This document shows positions 54,169 through 63,352 of a DNA stretch of 64,000 bases, piece after piece (position 1 is the stretch's first letter; each line of letters opens with the position of its first letter). The notes below the pieces were generated by a model. It ran no database searches. It saw only the letters and a list, made by a program, of their open reading frames with translations, and was not told the DNA's origin. Location of the stretch: positions 22,757-86,756 of the forward strand of contig NZ_FQUY01000012.1 in assembly GCF_900129195.1 (NCBI RefSeq), read 5' to 3'. The position numbers were made by a program, and so were the translations under genes. The stretch is from Desulforamulus putei DSM 12395. Lineage in GTDB: Bacteria; Bacillota; Desulfotomaculia; Desulfotomaculales; Desulfotomaculaceae.

Positions 54169-54423
54169 TTGCATGTAACCGATGTGCGGGTACGGAAGGT
54201 ACTCATGGAAGGCAAAATGAAAGCCATTGTGTCCGTCACGCTGGATGACGCCTTTGTGATCCATGATGTCAAGGTTGTTGAGGGGCAAAACGGTTTGTTC
54301 GTTGCCATGCCCAGCAGAAAAACTCCGGACGGAGAGTTTCGGGATATTGCCCATCCCATTAATTCCTCGGCCAGAGAAATTATCCAAAATGCCGTACTGC
54401 AGGCCTACAAGGAAGCAATTTAA
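54169..54423 (+). CDS. spoVG: Septation/stage V regulator SpoVG
   Basis: An 84-aa nucleic-acid-binding regulator. [30 protein letters not shown] (here IVSVTLDD), [22 protein letters not shown] are nearly invariant in the family. TTG 54169 follows GGAAGGTGGTGA. Position between ilvA and glmU keeps the Bacillus spoVG-glmU-prs order. Confidence 0.96.
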   Translation: MHVTDVRVRKVLMEGKMKAIVSVTLDDAFVIHDVKVVEGQNGLFVAMPSRKTPDGEFRDIAHPINSSAREIIQNAVLQAYKEAI

Positions 54424-54439
54424 CACCCTAAAAACATTT

Positions 54440-54471
54440 CAGGGAGCATACGGGCTCCCTTTTATTTTTCT
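54440..54471 (+). terminator. Terminator after spoVG
   Basis: GGGAGC/GCTCCC hairpin followed by TTTTATTTTT. Confidence 0.85.
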
Positions 54472-54606
54472 AAATATTCTATTTTTTATCGATTTTTGTC
54501 AATTTTAAAAGGAAATTGTGCTTTTTTGTGGAAAAACTACGGTTGGTAGTAAAACTTAGACTTAATAAGGAAATGATATAGTTTAGAAAGAAAAGGGGGG
54601 CGCCGG

Positions 54607-55971
54607 ATGGAACTTGCTGCGGTGATCCTAGCAGCCGGTAAAGGAACCAGAATGAAGTCGGATCTGCCAAAAGTATTGCACAGGGTATGCGGCCGGCCCA
54701 TGTTAGGTCATGTGTTAAATGCCGTAGTTGGCGCCGGTGTAACCAAAACAGTGGTGGTGGCCGGATTTGGGGCCCAACAGGTCATTGATTTCCTGGGGGA
54801 CAATGCCACGGTGGTGCTGCAAGAAGAGCAATTGGGAACAGCTCACGCTTTGCAGCAGGCAGAAGGCGAATTTGCTCGTTATACCGGTGACCTGCTGGTG
54901 GTTTGCGGGGATACGCCTCTTTTGCGGGCGTCAACCCTGGCCAGGCTGGCGCGAACCCACCGGGAATCCGGGGCGGTGGCAACGTTACTCACCGCGGAAA
55001 TGGCTGACCCCACCGGATACGGCCGGGTGATTCGGACTGCCGCCGGGAACGTATCCCGCATTGTGGAACAAAAGGATGCTTCGCCGGAGGAATTGCTGGT
55101 TCAGGAAATCAATACCGGGGTCTACTGTTTTAAAGCGCCCGGCCTGTTTGAAGCGCTGAAGGAAATATCCCCTGCCAATGCCCAGGGTGAATATTACCTG
55201 ACGGATATCATTCAGATTTTTGTGCAAAGGGGATTAACGGTGCAGGCGGTAACCCTGGAGGACCCCCGGGAGGTCCAGGGGATTAATGACCGCATTCAGT
55301 TGTCCCGGGCAGAGAAGATCCTGCGCCGCCGTGTGCTGGAGGAATTGATGATCCAGGGCGTCACTGTTATGGATCCAGACAACACCTATGTTGACCAGGA
55401 TGTTAAAATCGGCCGGGACACCGTCATCCTGCCCTTTACTTTCCTGCAGGGGAAAACGGAGATCGGCAGCCATTGCATCATTGGCCCCGGCAGTAAAATC
55501 ACCGATTGTGTCATCGGAGATCATGTTAAAATTGAATATTCGGTACTGGCCGGCAGTGATATCGGCAGCCATACCGTCATCGGTCCCTATGCTTATATTC
55601 GTCCGGGCACCGTCATCGGCGAACATGCCAGGGTGGGAGATTTTGTGGAAATTAAAAAATCCACTGTCGGTAACGGCAGCAAAATACCCCATTTGAGTTA
55701 TGTGGGGGATGCCATCATCGGAGAAAAGGTCAATGTGGGGGCAGGGACCATTACCTGCAACTATGACGGGAAAAACAAGCACCAGACCATCCTTGAGGAC
55801 GGGGCCTTTATCGGCAGCAATACCAACCTGGTGGCGCCGGTAAAGGTTGGGCGGAACGCAGTTGTTGCAGCGGGCTCCACCATTACCAAAGATGTGCCGG
55901 CCCATGCCCTGGGAGTGGCCAGAGAGCGTCAAACCAATCTGGCGGATTGGGCGAAAAAGAGAAGAGAGTAA
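54607..55971 (+). CDS. glmU: Bifunctional UDP-GlcNAc pyrophosphorylase / GlcN-1-P acetyltransferase
   Basis: The 454-aa enzyme makes UDP-GlcNAc for peptidoglycan. The N-terminal uridyltransferase has [18 protein letters not shown]; the C-terminal left-handed beta helix (hexapeptide repeats from about 255) has the acetyl-CoA site [18 protein letters not shown] lies before ATG 54607. Confidence 0.97.
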   Translation: MELAAVILAAGKGTRMKSDLPKVLHRVCGRPMLGHVLNAVVGAGVTKTVVVAGFGAQQVIDFLGDNATVVLQEEQLGTAHALQQAEGEFARYTGDLLVVCGDTPLLRASTLARLARTHRESGAVATLLTAEMADPTGYGRVIRTAAGNVSRIVEQKDASPEELLVQEINTGVYCFKAPGLFEALKEISPANAQGEYYLTDIIQIFVQRGLTVQAVTLEDPREVQGINDRIQLSRAEKILRRRVLEELMIQGVTVMDPDNTYVDQDVKIGRDTVILPFTFLQGKTEIGSHCIIGPGSKITDCVIGDHVKIEYSVLAGSDIGSHTVIGPYAYIRPGTVIGEHARVGDFVEIKKSTVGNGSKIPHLSYVGDAIIGEKVNVGAGTITCNYDGKNKHQTILEDGAFIGSNTNLVAPVKVGRNAVVAAGSTITKDVPAHALGVARERQTNLADWAKKRRE

Positions 55972-56018
55972 GTCTTAGGGGTCCTGCTTTCAGCTGTCAG
56001 CCTTCAGCTCTCAGCTTC
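55972..56018. repeat. Intergenic heptamer-mosaic element, copy 11
   Basis: TTAGGGGTCCTGC followed by CAGCTGT, CAGCCTT, CAGCTCT and CAGCTTC heptamers between glmU and prs. Confidence 0.65.
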
Positions 56019-56129
56019 TGTGTATGAAGTATTTCTATAAAAGTTGTGGAACTTAATCCGTGCAATTGCCGTCCATTGATGGCTGATGGGCTTATAGTGA
56101 GCTATACTTTTTATTTTGGAGGTAATTAG

Positions 56130-57077
56130 ATGTCTTCCGGTAGCAAACGTTTAAAAATATTTGCCGGGAATGCCAATCCGGAATTGGCCAGGGAAATTTG
56201 CCAGTACCTTGGTGTTGCCATGGGAAGATCCCATGTAACCCGCTTTAGCGACGGGGAGATCCGGGTCAAGGTGGAGGAAAGCGTGCGGGGTTCCGATGCC
56301 TTTATTATTCAGCCCACCTCCACACCGGTCAATGAACATCTGATGGAGTTGTTAATCATGGCCGATGCCCTGCGCCGGGCCTCCGCCCGTCGCATTACAG
56401 CGGTCATCCCCTATTACGGGTACGCCCGGCAGGACCGTAAAACCCGGGCCAGGGACCCCATTACCGCCAAGTTGGTGGCCAACATCCTGACCGCCAGCGG
56501 TTGCCGCAGGATCATCACCATGGATCTGCATGCCGGCCAGATTCAGGGCTTCTTTGACATTCCGGTGGACCACCTGCCGGCGGTCCCCATACTGGCCGAG
56601 TATTTTCAGCAAAACCTGCAGGATGATGTGGTAGTGGTGTCACCGGATATCGGCGGGGTCACCCGGGCAAGGGACCTGGCGGAGCGTATTGGCTCTCCTC
56701 TGGCCATTATCGATAAACGGCGTCCGGAACCCAACGTAGCCGAGGTTACCAATATCATCGGCAACATTAAAGGCAAAACGGTGATTATGATTGACGACAT
56801 TATCGACACCGCCGGTACCATTACCAAAGGAGCCGCTGCTCTGATGGAGCGGGGGGCCAGGGAAATATATGTTTGCTGCACCCACGCGGTTCTTTCCGGT
56901 CCGGCCATTCAACGGCTGGAGGAATCCGTCATTAAAGAAGTGGTGATTACCAATACCATTCCCCTGCCGCCGGAAAAAATGATTGATAAAATTAAGGTGT
57001 TGTCTGTGGCGCCCTTGCTGGGTGAGGCCATTATTCGTATTCATGAAGACCTTTCCGTCAGTAAATTGTTCTCATAA
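56130..57077 (+). CDS. prs: Ribose-phosphate pyrophosphokinase
   Basis: Makes PRPP from ribose-5-phosphate and [21 protein letters not shown], the flexible loop KRRPEPN and the PRPP-binding [18 protein letters not shown] are conserved. Length is 315 aa. GGAGG precedes ATG 56130. Confidence 0.97.
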   Translation: MSSGSKRLKIFAGNANPELAREICQYLGVAMGRSHVTRFSDGEIRVKVEESVRGSDAFIIQPTSTPVNEHLMELLIMADALRRASARRITAVIPYYGYARQDRKTRARDPITAKLVANILTASGCRRIITMDLHAGQIQGFFDIPVDHLPAVPILAEYFQQNLQDDVVVVSPDIGGVTRARDLAERIGSPLAIIDKRRPEPNVAEVTNIIGNIKGKTVIMIDDIIDTAGTITKGAAALMERGAREIYVCCTHAVLSGPAIQRLEESVIKEVVITNTIPLPPEKMIDKIKVLSVAPLLGEAIIRIHEDLSVSKLFS

Positions 57078-57097
57078 AACCAAATCATTGTCACTAA

Positions 57098-57132
57098 AAA
57101 AAGCCCGTGGACCTGTCGGCCTGCGGGCTTTG
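57098..57132 (+). terminator. Terminator after prs
   Basis: AAAGCCCG...GGCC/ CGGGCTTT hairpin with a short T-rich tail. Confidence 0.8.
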
Positions 57133-57245
57133 AATTTTGGGAACATAGGACGATAGTCCCGGCAAGATAGGACTTAAGTTTTAAATCTTTTTTTCCTATC
57201 TTGCGGTGCGGGAATGGTTGGGGTATAAACTAATTAGGCTTCATG

Positions 57246-57374
57246 CTACCAGTGAGCCGACCAGTTATGGTAAAAATCAATGTTCATTTCACCTTCAGGC
57301 TCCTCCGGGGAGTAGGACCAACTGCTGACGCCTGTTTCCAGCAGATCGGGCCTGGATTCTTCCTGATAAGTCAT
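57246..57374 (-). CDS. Candidate 42-aa acidic/aromatic small protein
   Basis: The frame starts at 57374 with GGGGGTGA 6 nt upstream, reads MTYQEESRPDLLETGVSSWSYSPE and ends HNWSAHW. Composition (Trp, Tyr, Glu) is protein-like and start context is good, but no family is recognised and it is too short for certainty. The rest of 57133-57534 shows nothing else. Confidence 0.45.
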   Translation of the reverse strand: MTYQEESRPDLLETGVSSWSYSPEEPEGEMNIDFYHNWSAHW

Positions 57375-57534
57375 AACCATCACCCCCTGTTTAATAATTA
57401 GAGTTTGATAGAAGGGCAGCGGTTATGCACGGCAGCAAGTCAGATGTCAATTACATAAATTGGATGGCTGCTGAGACGAACCTTGTACAAATATTGACCC
57501 GATTTTAATGCTATAAAAAATTTGGAGGTGCAGC

Positions 57535-57747
57535 GTGTTGGTGCAGCAAAATGTTCATTATTTACAAAGCAACGGCTTGGAAGTTACCGATATGAAAGAT
57601 CAGGAGGTTTTCTGGGTAAAATTCCCCACCGGGTACCGCATCATCATGGATCGTCGGGAATTGGCCGATCTGGCGAAGTTCTTTAAACTTCATGAAGACA
57701 AGGGGCCCGGGGTCATTGAAATGTTGTACCGGGTTAAGAAAAATTAA
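57535..57747 (+). CDS. Conserved-looking small protein of unknown function
   Basis: A 70-aa product (EVTDMKDQEVFWVKFPTGYRIIMDRRELADLAKFFKLHEDKGPGVIEMLYRVKKN) with a beta-beta-alpha appearance. I do not recognise it. GGAGGTG precedes GTG 57535. The next promoter begins only 2 nt after its stop. Confidence 0.7.
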   Translation: MLVQQNVHYLQSNGLEVTDMKDQEVFWVKFPTGYRIIMDRRELADLAKFFKLHEDKGPGVIEMLYRVKKN

Positions 57748-57748
57748 G

Positions 57749-57778
57749 TTGACAAGTGAACCGGTTGATTGCTAAACT
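57749..57778 (+). promoter_or_regulatory. Sigma-A promoter of the homocysteine cluster
   Basis: TTGACA and TAAACT with 18-nt spacing, about 30 nt before the SAM riboswitch. Confidence 0.7.
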
Positions 57779-57808
57779 TAATAATCAAAATCAAATATCA
57801 TACCTGTG

Positions 57809-57969
57809 CTCTTATCCCGAGAGGTGGAGGGACTGGCCCAATGAAACCCGGCAACCATCCGGCATCATCCGGACAGGTGCTAATTCCTGCAGAAGATTTT
57901 CTTCTGACAGATAAGAGGTGTGCTGCGACGATGCAAAGGTCAAAACCTCTTCTGTTAAGAAGAGGTTTT
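57809..57969 (+). promoter_or_regulatory. SAM-I (S-box) riboswitch with terminator
   Basis: P1 is CTCTTATC (57809-57816) with GATAAGAG (57910-57917). The core has AGAGGTGGAGGGACTGGCCC, ATGAAACCCGGCAACC and GGTGCTAATTCCTGC. The terminator AAAACCTCTTCT/AAGAAGAGGTTTT (57942-57969) follows. SAM binding should switch off the three genes downstream. Confidence 0.96.
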
Positions 57970-58008
57970 ATTTTATGTCGGGGCAAAGAGCACGAAAGGA
58001 GGACCAAA

Positions 58009-59208
58009 ATGGGTGTTGAACGTACCTACAAGGAAATTAATGCCCGCATCAAAGCGGGCAAAGCGGTGGTTCTCACCGCGGAAGAAGTCATAGGAAAAGT
58101 CAGGGAACAGGGACTGGCCAAAACCGCTGCAGAGGTAGACGTAGTTACCACGGGAACCTTTGGTCCCATGTGTTCCTCGGGCGCTTTTTTAAACTTTGGT
58201 CATTCTTCGCCCCGTATTCGCATGAGCAAGGTTTGGCTTAACGGAGTTCCGGCCTATACCGGCATCGCTGCGGTGGATGCTTACATTGGAGCCACCGAGA
58301 TTGCGGAGGATGATCCCGCCAATAACAATTACCCCGGTGAGTTCCGTTACGGCGGGGGTCATGTCATTGAAGACCTGGTGGCGGGCAAACCTGTAAAACT
58401 GGAGGCGTTATCCTACGGCACCGATTGCTATCCACGCAGGGAGATTGAGACCACCGTTACCATAAATGACATCAACGAGGCCATTTTATTTAACCCCCGC
58501 AATGCTTACCAGAATTATAACTGTGCCGTAAACTTAAGCGATAAAACCATCTATACCTATATGGGGACCCTGAAGCCCCGGCTGGGCAATGCCAACTACT
58601 CCACCTCCGGTCAATTGAGTCCGCTGATGAAGGACCCCAACTTTGCCACCATCGGCATCGGCACCCGGATTTTCCTGGGCGGGGGTATCGGCTATGTGGT
58701 CTGGAACGGCACCCAGCACTTCCCCGGCTGGCTGAAAGACGGTGAGGGGAACATCATAGGCTCCGCCGGCGGCACCCTTGCGGTACTGGGAGATCTTAAA
58801 CAAATGAAACCGCAGTGGCTCCGGGGGACCAGCTTCCAGGGCTACGGCGCCACCTTGACGGTGGGTCTGGGCATTCCCATTCCTATCCTCAATGAAGAAA
58901 TTTTAAGGTATGCGGCGTTGTCTGATGAAGAACTGCATGCTCCGGTGGTGGACTACAGCGAAGGCTATCCCAACCGGGTGGCCGGCAACCTGGGTCTGGT
59001 CAGCTACGCCCAGTTGAAATCCGGCAAGATCATTGTTCAAGGGAAAGAAGTGCCCACCGCGCCCCTTTCCAGCTACCCCAAGGCCCGGGAAATCGCCCAC
59101 ATTCTGAAACAATGGATTCAAAAGGGCGACTTCCTGTTGGGCGAACCGGTACAGCTGCTGCCCGGGCCTGCTGCCGGGTTGACCGGTAAGGTTCTGGAAA
59201 TCAAGTAA
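58009..59208 (+). CDS. Homocysteine biosynthesis protein (DUF39 family)
   Basis: The 399-aa protein carries the DUF39/COG1900 signature TTGTFGPMCSSGAFLNFGHS, with conserved C55. In Methanosarcina acetivorans a DUF39 protein and its NIL-ferredoxin partner are needed to make homocysteine from aspartate semialdehyde and sulfide. The SAM riboswitch supports a methionine-pathway role here. ATG 58009 follows AAAGGAGG; the upstream frame runs through the riboswitch and is ignored. Confidence 0.93.
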   Translation: MGVERTYKEINARIKAGKAVVLTAEEVIGKVREQGLAKTAAEVDVVTTGTFGPMCSSGAFLNFGHSSPRIRMSKVWLNGVPAYTGIAAVDAYIGATEIAEDDPANNNYPGEFRYGGGHVIEDLVAGKPVKLEALSYGTDCYPRREIETTVTINDINEAILFNPRNAYQNYNCAVNLSDKTIYTYMGTLKPRLGNANYSTSGQLSPLMKDPNFATIGIGTRIFLGGGIGYVVWNGTQHFPGWLKDGEGNIIGSAGGTLAVLGDLKQMKPQWLRGTSFQGYGATLTVGLGIPIPILNEEILRYAALSDEELHAPVVDYSEGYPNRVAGNLGLVSYAQLKSGKIIVQGKEVPTAPLSSYPKAREIAHILKQWIQKGDFLLGEPVQLLPGPAAGLTGKVLEIK

Positions 59209-59229
59209 CGGAGGAAAGGAGTGGTTTTC

Positions 59230-59631
59230 ATGGCGCCTCATAAAATTGTTTTGCGCTTCACTTCCAGCACATCGGACCGGCCTATAATCTATCACCTGGT
59301 GAAGGACTACGATCTGGTGGTTAACATCGTAAAAGCCAAGATTAACCCCCACCTGGAAGGAACGATGGTTTTAGACCTGGATGGGGAAAGATACGAAGAA
59401 GGAATCCAATACCTGCGCGATCAGGGGATTAGCGTGCATCCCCTGACCCAGGAAGTGGTTCGCAACCATGACCGCTGTACCAGCTGCGGCGCCTGTACCG
59501 TACACTGCCCCGCCGGCGCCCTTTACATCGAGCGCCCCTCCATGGAGGTACAGTTTAACGGCGATAAATGCGTGGTCTGCCTGCAGTGTTTAAAGGTTTG
59601 CCCGGTCCGGGCCATGGAGGTAAGAATTTAG
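59230..59631 (+). CDS. NIL-domain 2x[4Fe-4S] ferredoxin of the homocysteine cluster
   Basis: The 133-aa protein has an N-terminal NIL domain (IVLRFTSSTSDRPIIYHLVKDYDLVVNI), also found on methionine ABC transporters, then CTSCGACTVHCP and CVVCLQCLKVCP. It probably feeds electrons to the DUF39 protein. ATG 59230 follows GGAGGAAAGGAG; GTG 59221 lies inside that region. Confidence 0.93.
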   Translation: MAPHKIVLRFTSSTSDRPIIYHLVKDYDLVVNIVKAKINPHLEGTMVLDLDGERYEEGIQYLRDQGISVHPLTQEVVRNHDRCTSCGACTVHCPAGALYIERPSMEVQFNGDKCVVCLQCLKVCPVRAMEVRI

Positions 59632-59632
59632 C

Positions 59633-60376
59633 TTGGATTATACCGAACGCACTTACCGTTCCCTGCACCGCCAGGGGGATCTCATCCATTTTCAAGTGGC
59701 GGTTCGGGAGACCGACTTGGATATCGGTGTACGGCGGGAACGTTTTTCGCCGGAACTGGCCCGCTGGGTGGAAGAGCTGGTAAGAAAAGAGCGGGCATTG
59801 CTGGAGGAATACATTAGCAAGGATCCGGCTTTTAAAACCAGTCTGGTTCCCCATCCAACGGAGGCCGGCGCCCCTCCCCTGGCGGTGGAGATGGCCGAGG
59901 CGGCCCGGTTGGCCGGGGTGGGGCCCATGGCCGCGGTGGCCGGGGCCTTTGCCCAGCTGGTGGGGAAAGCTCTGGCCCGGCGTTCCCGGGACGTCATTGT
60001 GGAAAACGGCGGCGACATTTTTATTAAGACCGCCCGGCCCAGAAAAGTCGGTATCTTTGCCGGGCCTTCTCCCTTTACCCACCGGATTGCCCTGGAAATA
60101 CAGCCGGGCCAGACCCCGCTGGGGATCTGCACTTCCTCGGGCACCGTGGGCCATTCCTTGAGTTTCGGTAAGTCCGATGCCGTCGTCATTTTAGCGCCTT
60201 CCGCTCCGCTGGCGGACGCGGTGGCCACGGCGGCCGGCAACCTGGTACAAAGGGAAGAGGATGTGCAAAAGGCGGTGGATTTTGCCGCCGCCGTCCCGGG
60301 GGTCATGGGCGCTGTGGCCATTAAAGGAGAAAAACTGGCCGCCTGGGGGCAGATCAAGTTGGTACCCATGGGTTGA
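59633..60376 (+). CDS. UPF0280 (ApbE-like) protein of the homocysteine cluster
   Basis: The 247-aa protein shows MAAVAGAFAQLVGKAL and VENGGDIFIK, FAGPSPF and CTSSGTVGHSLSFGKSDAV, conserved in UPF0280 and similar to the ApbE flavin-transferase fold. An UPF0280 gene is genetically linked to homocysteine formation in methanogens. TTG 59633 starts one base after the ferredoxin stop, so the three genes are one operon. Confidence 0.88.
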   Translation: MDYTERTYRSLHRQGDLIHFQVAVRETDLDIGVRRERFSPELARWVEELVRKERALLEEYISKDPAFKTSLVPHPTEAGAPPLAVEMAEAARLAGVGPMAAVAGAFAQLVGKALARRSRDVIVENGGDIFIKTARPRKVGIFAGPSPFTHRIALEIQPGQTPLGICTSSGTVGHSLSFGKSDAVVILAPSAPLADAVATAAGNLVQREEDVQKAVDFAAAVPGVMGAVAIKGEKLAAWGQIKLVPMG

Positions 60377-60412
60377 GAAGTGAGAGGACGCTTCGCTTCT
60401 CACTTTGTTTTA
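60376..60412 (+). terminator. Terminator of the homocysteine operon
   Basis: AAGTGAGA...TTCTCACTT stem followed by TGTTTTATTTG. Confidence 0.75.
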
Positions 60413-60598
60413 TTTGTAAGATAATCACTGGAAACAACCCTGGCGTTACGAATTTTTCGTAGTATAATGGATAAAAAAATAGGTGGTGTAAGTCTGAAAC
60501 CAGCTCCACGGGGGGCACAAACTAAAAAAGAGCATAGCAAACAGACCATCCATGGGACAGTCTTTAAAAAATGAATAGTGACAACTTGTGTATTTCCA

Positions 60599-61834
60599 TC
60601 AATCCTTAACTACAGAGTACCCGTGTCTACGTGCTATAAGAATAGCCTGTTCTACTGTGATTTCACGAGATGCAGGAAAAGGTTCAGCTTTCTTATAAAG
60701 CTCGGGATTATAAGGTTCACCTTTCTTAAGGATGTGATAAATGGCAGTAAGCAACATTCGTGCAATAGCTATAATAGCACGCTTATGGCCACGCCGCTTT
60801 TTGATGGATAAATAGCGGCCCTTGATTTCAGGGTGTTTATCACTTTTAACAACAGCGTTGGCGCACTGTACTAAAAGTGGTTTGATATAAACACCGGCAC
60901 GAGATATGCGAACAGAATGTTTTTTGCCCGCACTCTCGTTGTTTTGAGGAGTCACTCCTGCCCAGGAACACAAGTGTTTGGCTGTAGGGAACACAGACAT
61001 ATCAGCACCGATTTCTGAAATTATAGCGATTGCAGAAAAGGGATTTTTGATACCTGGTACAGTGGACACTAAAGTACGTTCCTTGGCATAAGGCTCTGAG
61101 AGCGATAGAATTAAGGATTCAAGATTGGACTTACACTTTTCCAATCCGTCGTAATGCTGAAGGATAATATTCATTTTTTGCTGTTGCTCGGGTGTAATTA
61201 TCCCGTCTAAAGCAAGGCGGATCTTATCCACCTTATCCAGCATGGATGGGTGAAGAAGAGGAACAAAATCGAAATCCTTATCATCAGGATTTTCAAGCAA
61301 GTAGTCAATGATTCTCATTGAACTCTTACCGAAAGTATCAGATACCACGTTGGCGAGCTGGATATTTGATACAGTAAGACAATTTTGAATCCGGTTCTTC
61401 TCGCTGGAACTAAAGTTTGTTAGTTTGAAACGATAACGCATCAAGTCACGCAATTGACGAATTGGAAGGGGCGGCATAAAGCTTCCGGCAACAAGGTCGT
61501 GCTTAAACAGGTCGGCAATCCACTTGGCATCCTTTTTATCGGTTTTCTTACCGCGAATCGCCTTGACATACTTTGGATGAGCCAGTGTAATTTTACAGGT
61601 GGCTTCCAAAATATTGTACACAGGTACCCAATACTTGCCGGTGGATTCCATGCAAACATGCGTGCAGGAATTGGAGGAAAGCCACTCCGACAGCTTTCGC
61701 AAATTGTTTGTGAAGGTAGAAAAGCGTCTGGACTTGTAAGTGGTAACACCTTTGTCATTGGTAAAGGCAATACAAGCAACAAGAAACTTTTTGTGGACAT
61801 CAATTCCACAACAGATGGGGTAAACGATTTTTAA
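60599..61834 (-). CDS. IS110-family transposase (DEDD recombinase)
   Basis: The 411-aa protein has the N-terminal RuvC-like DEDD domain (CGIDVHKKFLVA with D13; CMESTGKYW; GKKTDKKDAKWIADL) and the C-terminal Transposase_20 domain (STVPGIKNPFSAIAIISEIG, LCSWAGVTPQNNESAG). ATG 61834 follows GAAGGGAG. The frame is intact, so the element may be active. The enzyme pairs with a bridge RNA from its own non-coding end. Confidence 0.95.
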   Translation of the reverse strand, partial: LKIVYPICCGIDVHKKFLVACIAFTNDKGVTTYKSRRFSTFTNNLRKLSEWLSSNSCTHVCMESTGKYWVPVYNILEATCKITLAHPKYVKAIRGKKTDKKDAKWIADLFKHDLVAGSFMPPLPIRQLRDLMRYRFKLTNFSSSEKNRIQNCLTVSNIQLANVVSDTFGKSSMRIIDYLLENPDDKDFDFVPLLHPSMLDKVDKIRLALDGIITPEQQQKMNIILQHYDGLEKCKSNLESLILSLSEPYAKERTLVSTVPGIKNPFSAIAIISEIGADMSVFPTAKHLCSWAGVTPQNNESAGKKHSVRISRAGVYIKPLLVQCANAVVKSDKHPEIKGRYLSIKKRRGHKRAIIAIARMLLTAIYHILKKGEPYNPELYKKAEPFPASREITVEQAILIARRHGYSVVKD

Positions 61835-61883
61835 CATTAAAGTCTCCCTTCGTAAGAAATTATTGAGAAAAGCAGGCATTGAC

Positions 61884-61971
61884 TGACTGTCCAGCTATAA
61901 ACGAGTTGTTTATACAAAGATAAGTCTTCGTGCTCTGAAGGCACACTTATTTGTGCTTGAAAGGACAGTCT
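61884..61971 (-). ncRNA. Candidate bridge RNA of the IS110 element
   Basis: On the minus strand, just upstream of the transposase, GACTGTCC pairs with GGACAGTC over 70 nt. Inside are a perfect 7-bp hairpin TATAAAC/GTTTATA (61896-61914) and GCACA/TGTGC (61941-61956). IS110-group elements express a two-loop bridge RNA from this 5' region. The transcript's real ends are unknown and could reach about 62060. Confidence 0.5.
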
Positions 61972-62067
61972 ACACATATAAAAATACGGTCTACTCCCAA
62001 AGGAACAGCGCACTCACCTCCACGTGATTTGTAGTTGCCTGTTATCTCAATAAGATAGTTTTAAAAC

Positions 62068-62115
62068 AAAACAAGCTCATAGACAACGTTTCATTCCGTT
62101 TTGTGCCTTGAGCTT
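62068..62115. repeat. Inverted repeat next to the IS110 element
   Basis: CAAGCTCA and TGAGCTTG, separated by about 32 nt, just outside the structured region and before the zinc-ribbon gene. Confidence 0.5.
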
Positions 62116-62136
62116 GCGAAAGGAATGGTTATAACT

Positions 62137-62361
62137 ATGAAAAAACCCGTCTGTCCCATTTGTGATGTGGAAATGGTGATGATTATGTCCGAAGACAGCC
62201 AGAACAAAGAGCCTCAAATTTTCGCCCTCAACGAACTGGTCCGCAAGCCCGACGGTACCTATGGAATCAACCCGGAGCGTGGACTGCCGGTGGTCATCAC
62301 GCTGTGTGAGTCCTGCGGCTATATAATGCCGTTTTCTGCCCATAAGTTAAACCTGGAGTAA
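62137..62361 (+). CDS. Small zinc-ribbon protein of unknown function
   Basis: The 74-aa product has CPIC near the N-terminus and CESCG near the C-terminus, a likely zinc ribbon, with a middle segment FALNELVRKPDGTYGINPERGLPVVI. No family recognised. ATG 62137 has GAAAGGAA about 10 nt upstream. An IS110 element lies just upstream, so its promoter may have been changed. Confidence 0.7.
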   Translation: MKKPVCPICDVEMVMIMSEDSQNKEPQIFALNELVRKPDGTYGINPERGLPVVITLCESCGYIMPFSAHKLNLE

Positions 62362-62464
62362 CCGCCATCATACGAAAGCAAGAGAATTGCAAGACTTTTG
62401 TTATGGTAATTATTCAGAAACAGCATTACAATATACTTGATGAATTCAGTTAGGGGGGACGGAG

Positions 62465-62884
62465 ATGCGTTTAACAATCAACGACATTTTAGATGTGGCA
62501 ATAAAGTCTGAAGAAAGCAGCTGTAAATTTTACAAGGACATGGCGTGTAAAGCCAAAAATCCGGATACTGTGAAAATATTGGAGAAACTGGCCCGGGACG
62601 AGCAGGACCACCTGGATTACCTGTTGTGGTTAAAGTCCGGTGAGCCTATCAACGAAGAAGTCTACTTCGATGGTTTTGAAGAGGCCGGAGCGTTAAACCC
62701 GGACATGACACCCAAAGAAGTTCTGACGGTGGCCATGCAGCGGGAAGGCGCCGCTGCCAAGATGTACCGCCGGATGGCGGATATTTTTAAGGCACAGCCC
62801 GATAAGCACTTTGTCTTTGAACGCATGGCCCGGGATGAAGACCATCACGGCGACGCCATCGCCAAAATTATGGAACAATTTTAA
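62465..62884 (+). CDS. Ferritin-like/rubrerythrin-type protein
   Basis: The 139-aa protein has two helix pairs with di-iron motifs KSEESSCKFY...ARDEQDHLDYL and QREGAAAKMY...ARDEDHHGDAI, as in rubrerythrin domains, but no rubredoxin domain. Likely acts in peroxide or iron handling in an anaerobe. GGGGGACGGAG precedes ATG 62465. Confidence 0.88.
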   Translation: MRLTINDILDVAIKSEESSCKFYKDMACKAKNPDTVKILEKLARDEQDHLDYLLWLKSGEPINEEVYFDGFEEAGALNPDMTPKEVLTVAMQREGAAAKMYRRMADIFKAQPDKHFVFERMARDEDHHGDAIAKIMEQF

Positions 62885-62896
62885 TTTTATTGTAGT

Positions 62897-62933
62897 AAAA
62901 AACTCCTTCAAAAAACCTTGAAGGAGTTTTTTC
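62897..62933 (+). terminator. Terminator after the ferritin-like gene
   Basis: AAAAACTCCTTCAA pairs with TTGAAGGAGTTTTT. Confidence 0.93.
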
Positions 62934-62982
62934 ATCGGGCCAAAATTTCTCCGGTTACGTTTAAGGCATAATCATGTGGGCT

Positions 62983-63249
62983 TCACTGACCCATCATTAT
63001 GGATAAACTGACAAAAAGAAAGGACCCGGTGCAAACTAAAACGTTGGTTCTAACACCGGCCATTATATACCTTTTTTGCCTTTCCAGGCCTATAATGCCT
63101 CCCAAAATAAAGGCTAATACAATTCCGACAACCAAAAAATTGAGACCCAATGCTATCCCTACTCGAAAAACAAGCAGCAGCGTTGCGCAAGGCCGGGGAC
63201 AGCCCGGAAAAAAACCTACACTACCTTTCTGGCCAGCTGATGATAGCAA
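62983..63249 (-). pseudogene. Truncated MgtC/SapB-family gene
   Basis: The frame reads LAFILGGIIGLERQKRYIMAGVRTNVLVCTGSFLFVSLS, the conserved N-terminal part of MgtC membrane proteins, and then stops after MMGQ. Full-length members have about 220 residues; the rest is absent between the stop and the neighbouring terminator. The first 25 residues also look unlike MgtC. Confidence 0.65.
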
Positions 63250-63352
63250 CCATAATAAACCTAGTCCCCAAAATGGACATGGGCTTCAGTTAATGATAAA
63301 CTAGGATAGAGAAACAAAAAAATATTCCTATCCTGAAAATATAATTTTCATC

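Larger units (their letters stand above)
60555..61971 (-). mobile_element. IS110-type insertion sequence (minimal extent)
   Basis: The element contains the transposase and a structured 5' region. GGACAGTCT occurs near each side (60555-60563 and 61963-61971) and marks the smallest plausible extent. IS110 elements lack terminal inverted repeats, so exact ends cannot be set here. Confidence 0.6.

Noticed and set aside
57769..58008. N-terminal extension of the DUF39 gene
   Set aside because: It would translate the SAM riboswitch and its terminator; ATG 58009 has a strong ribosome site.
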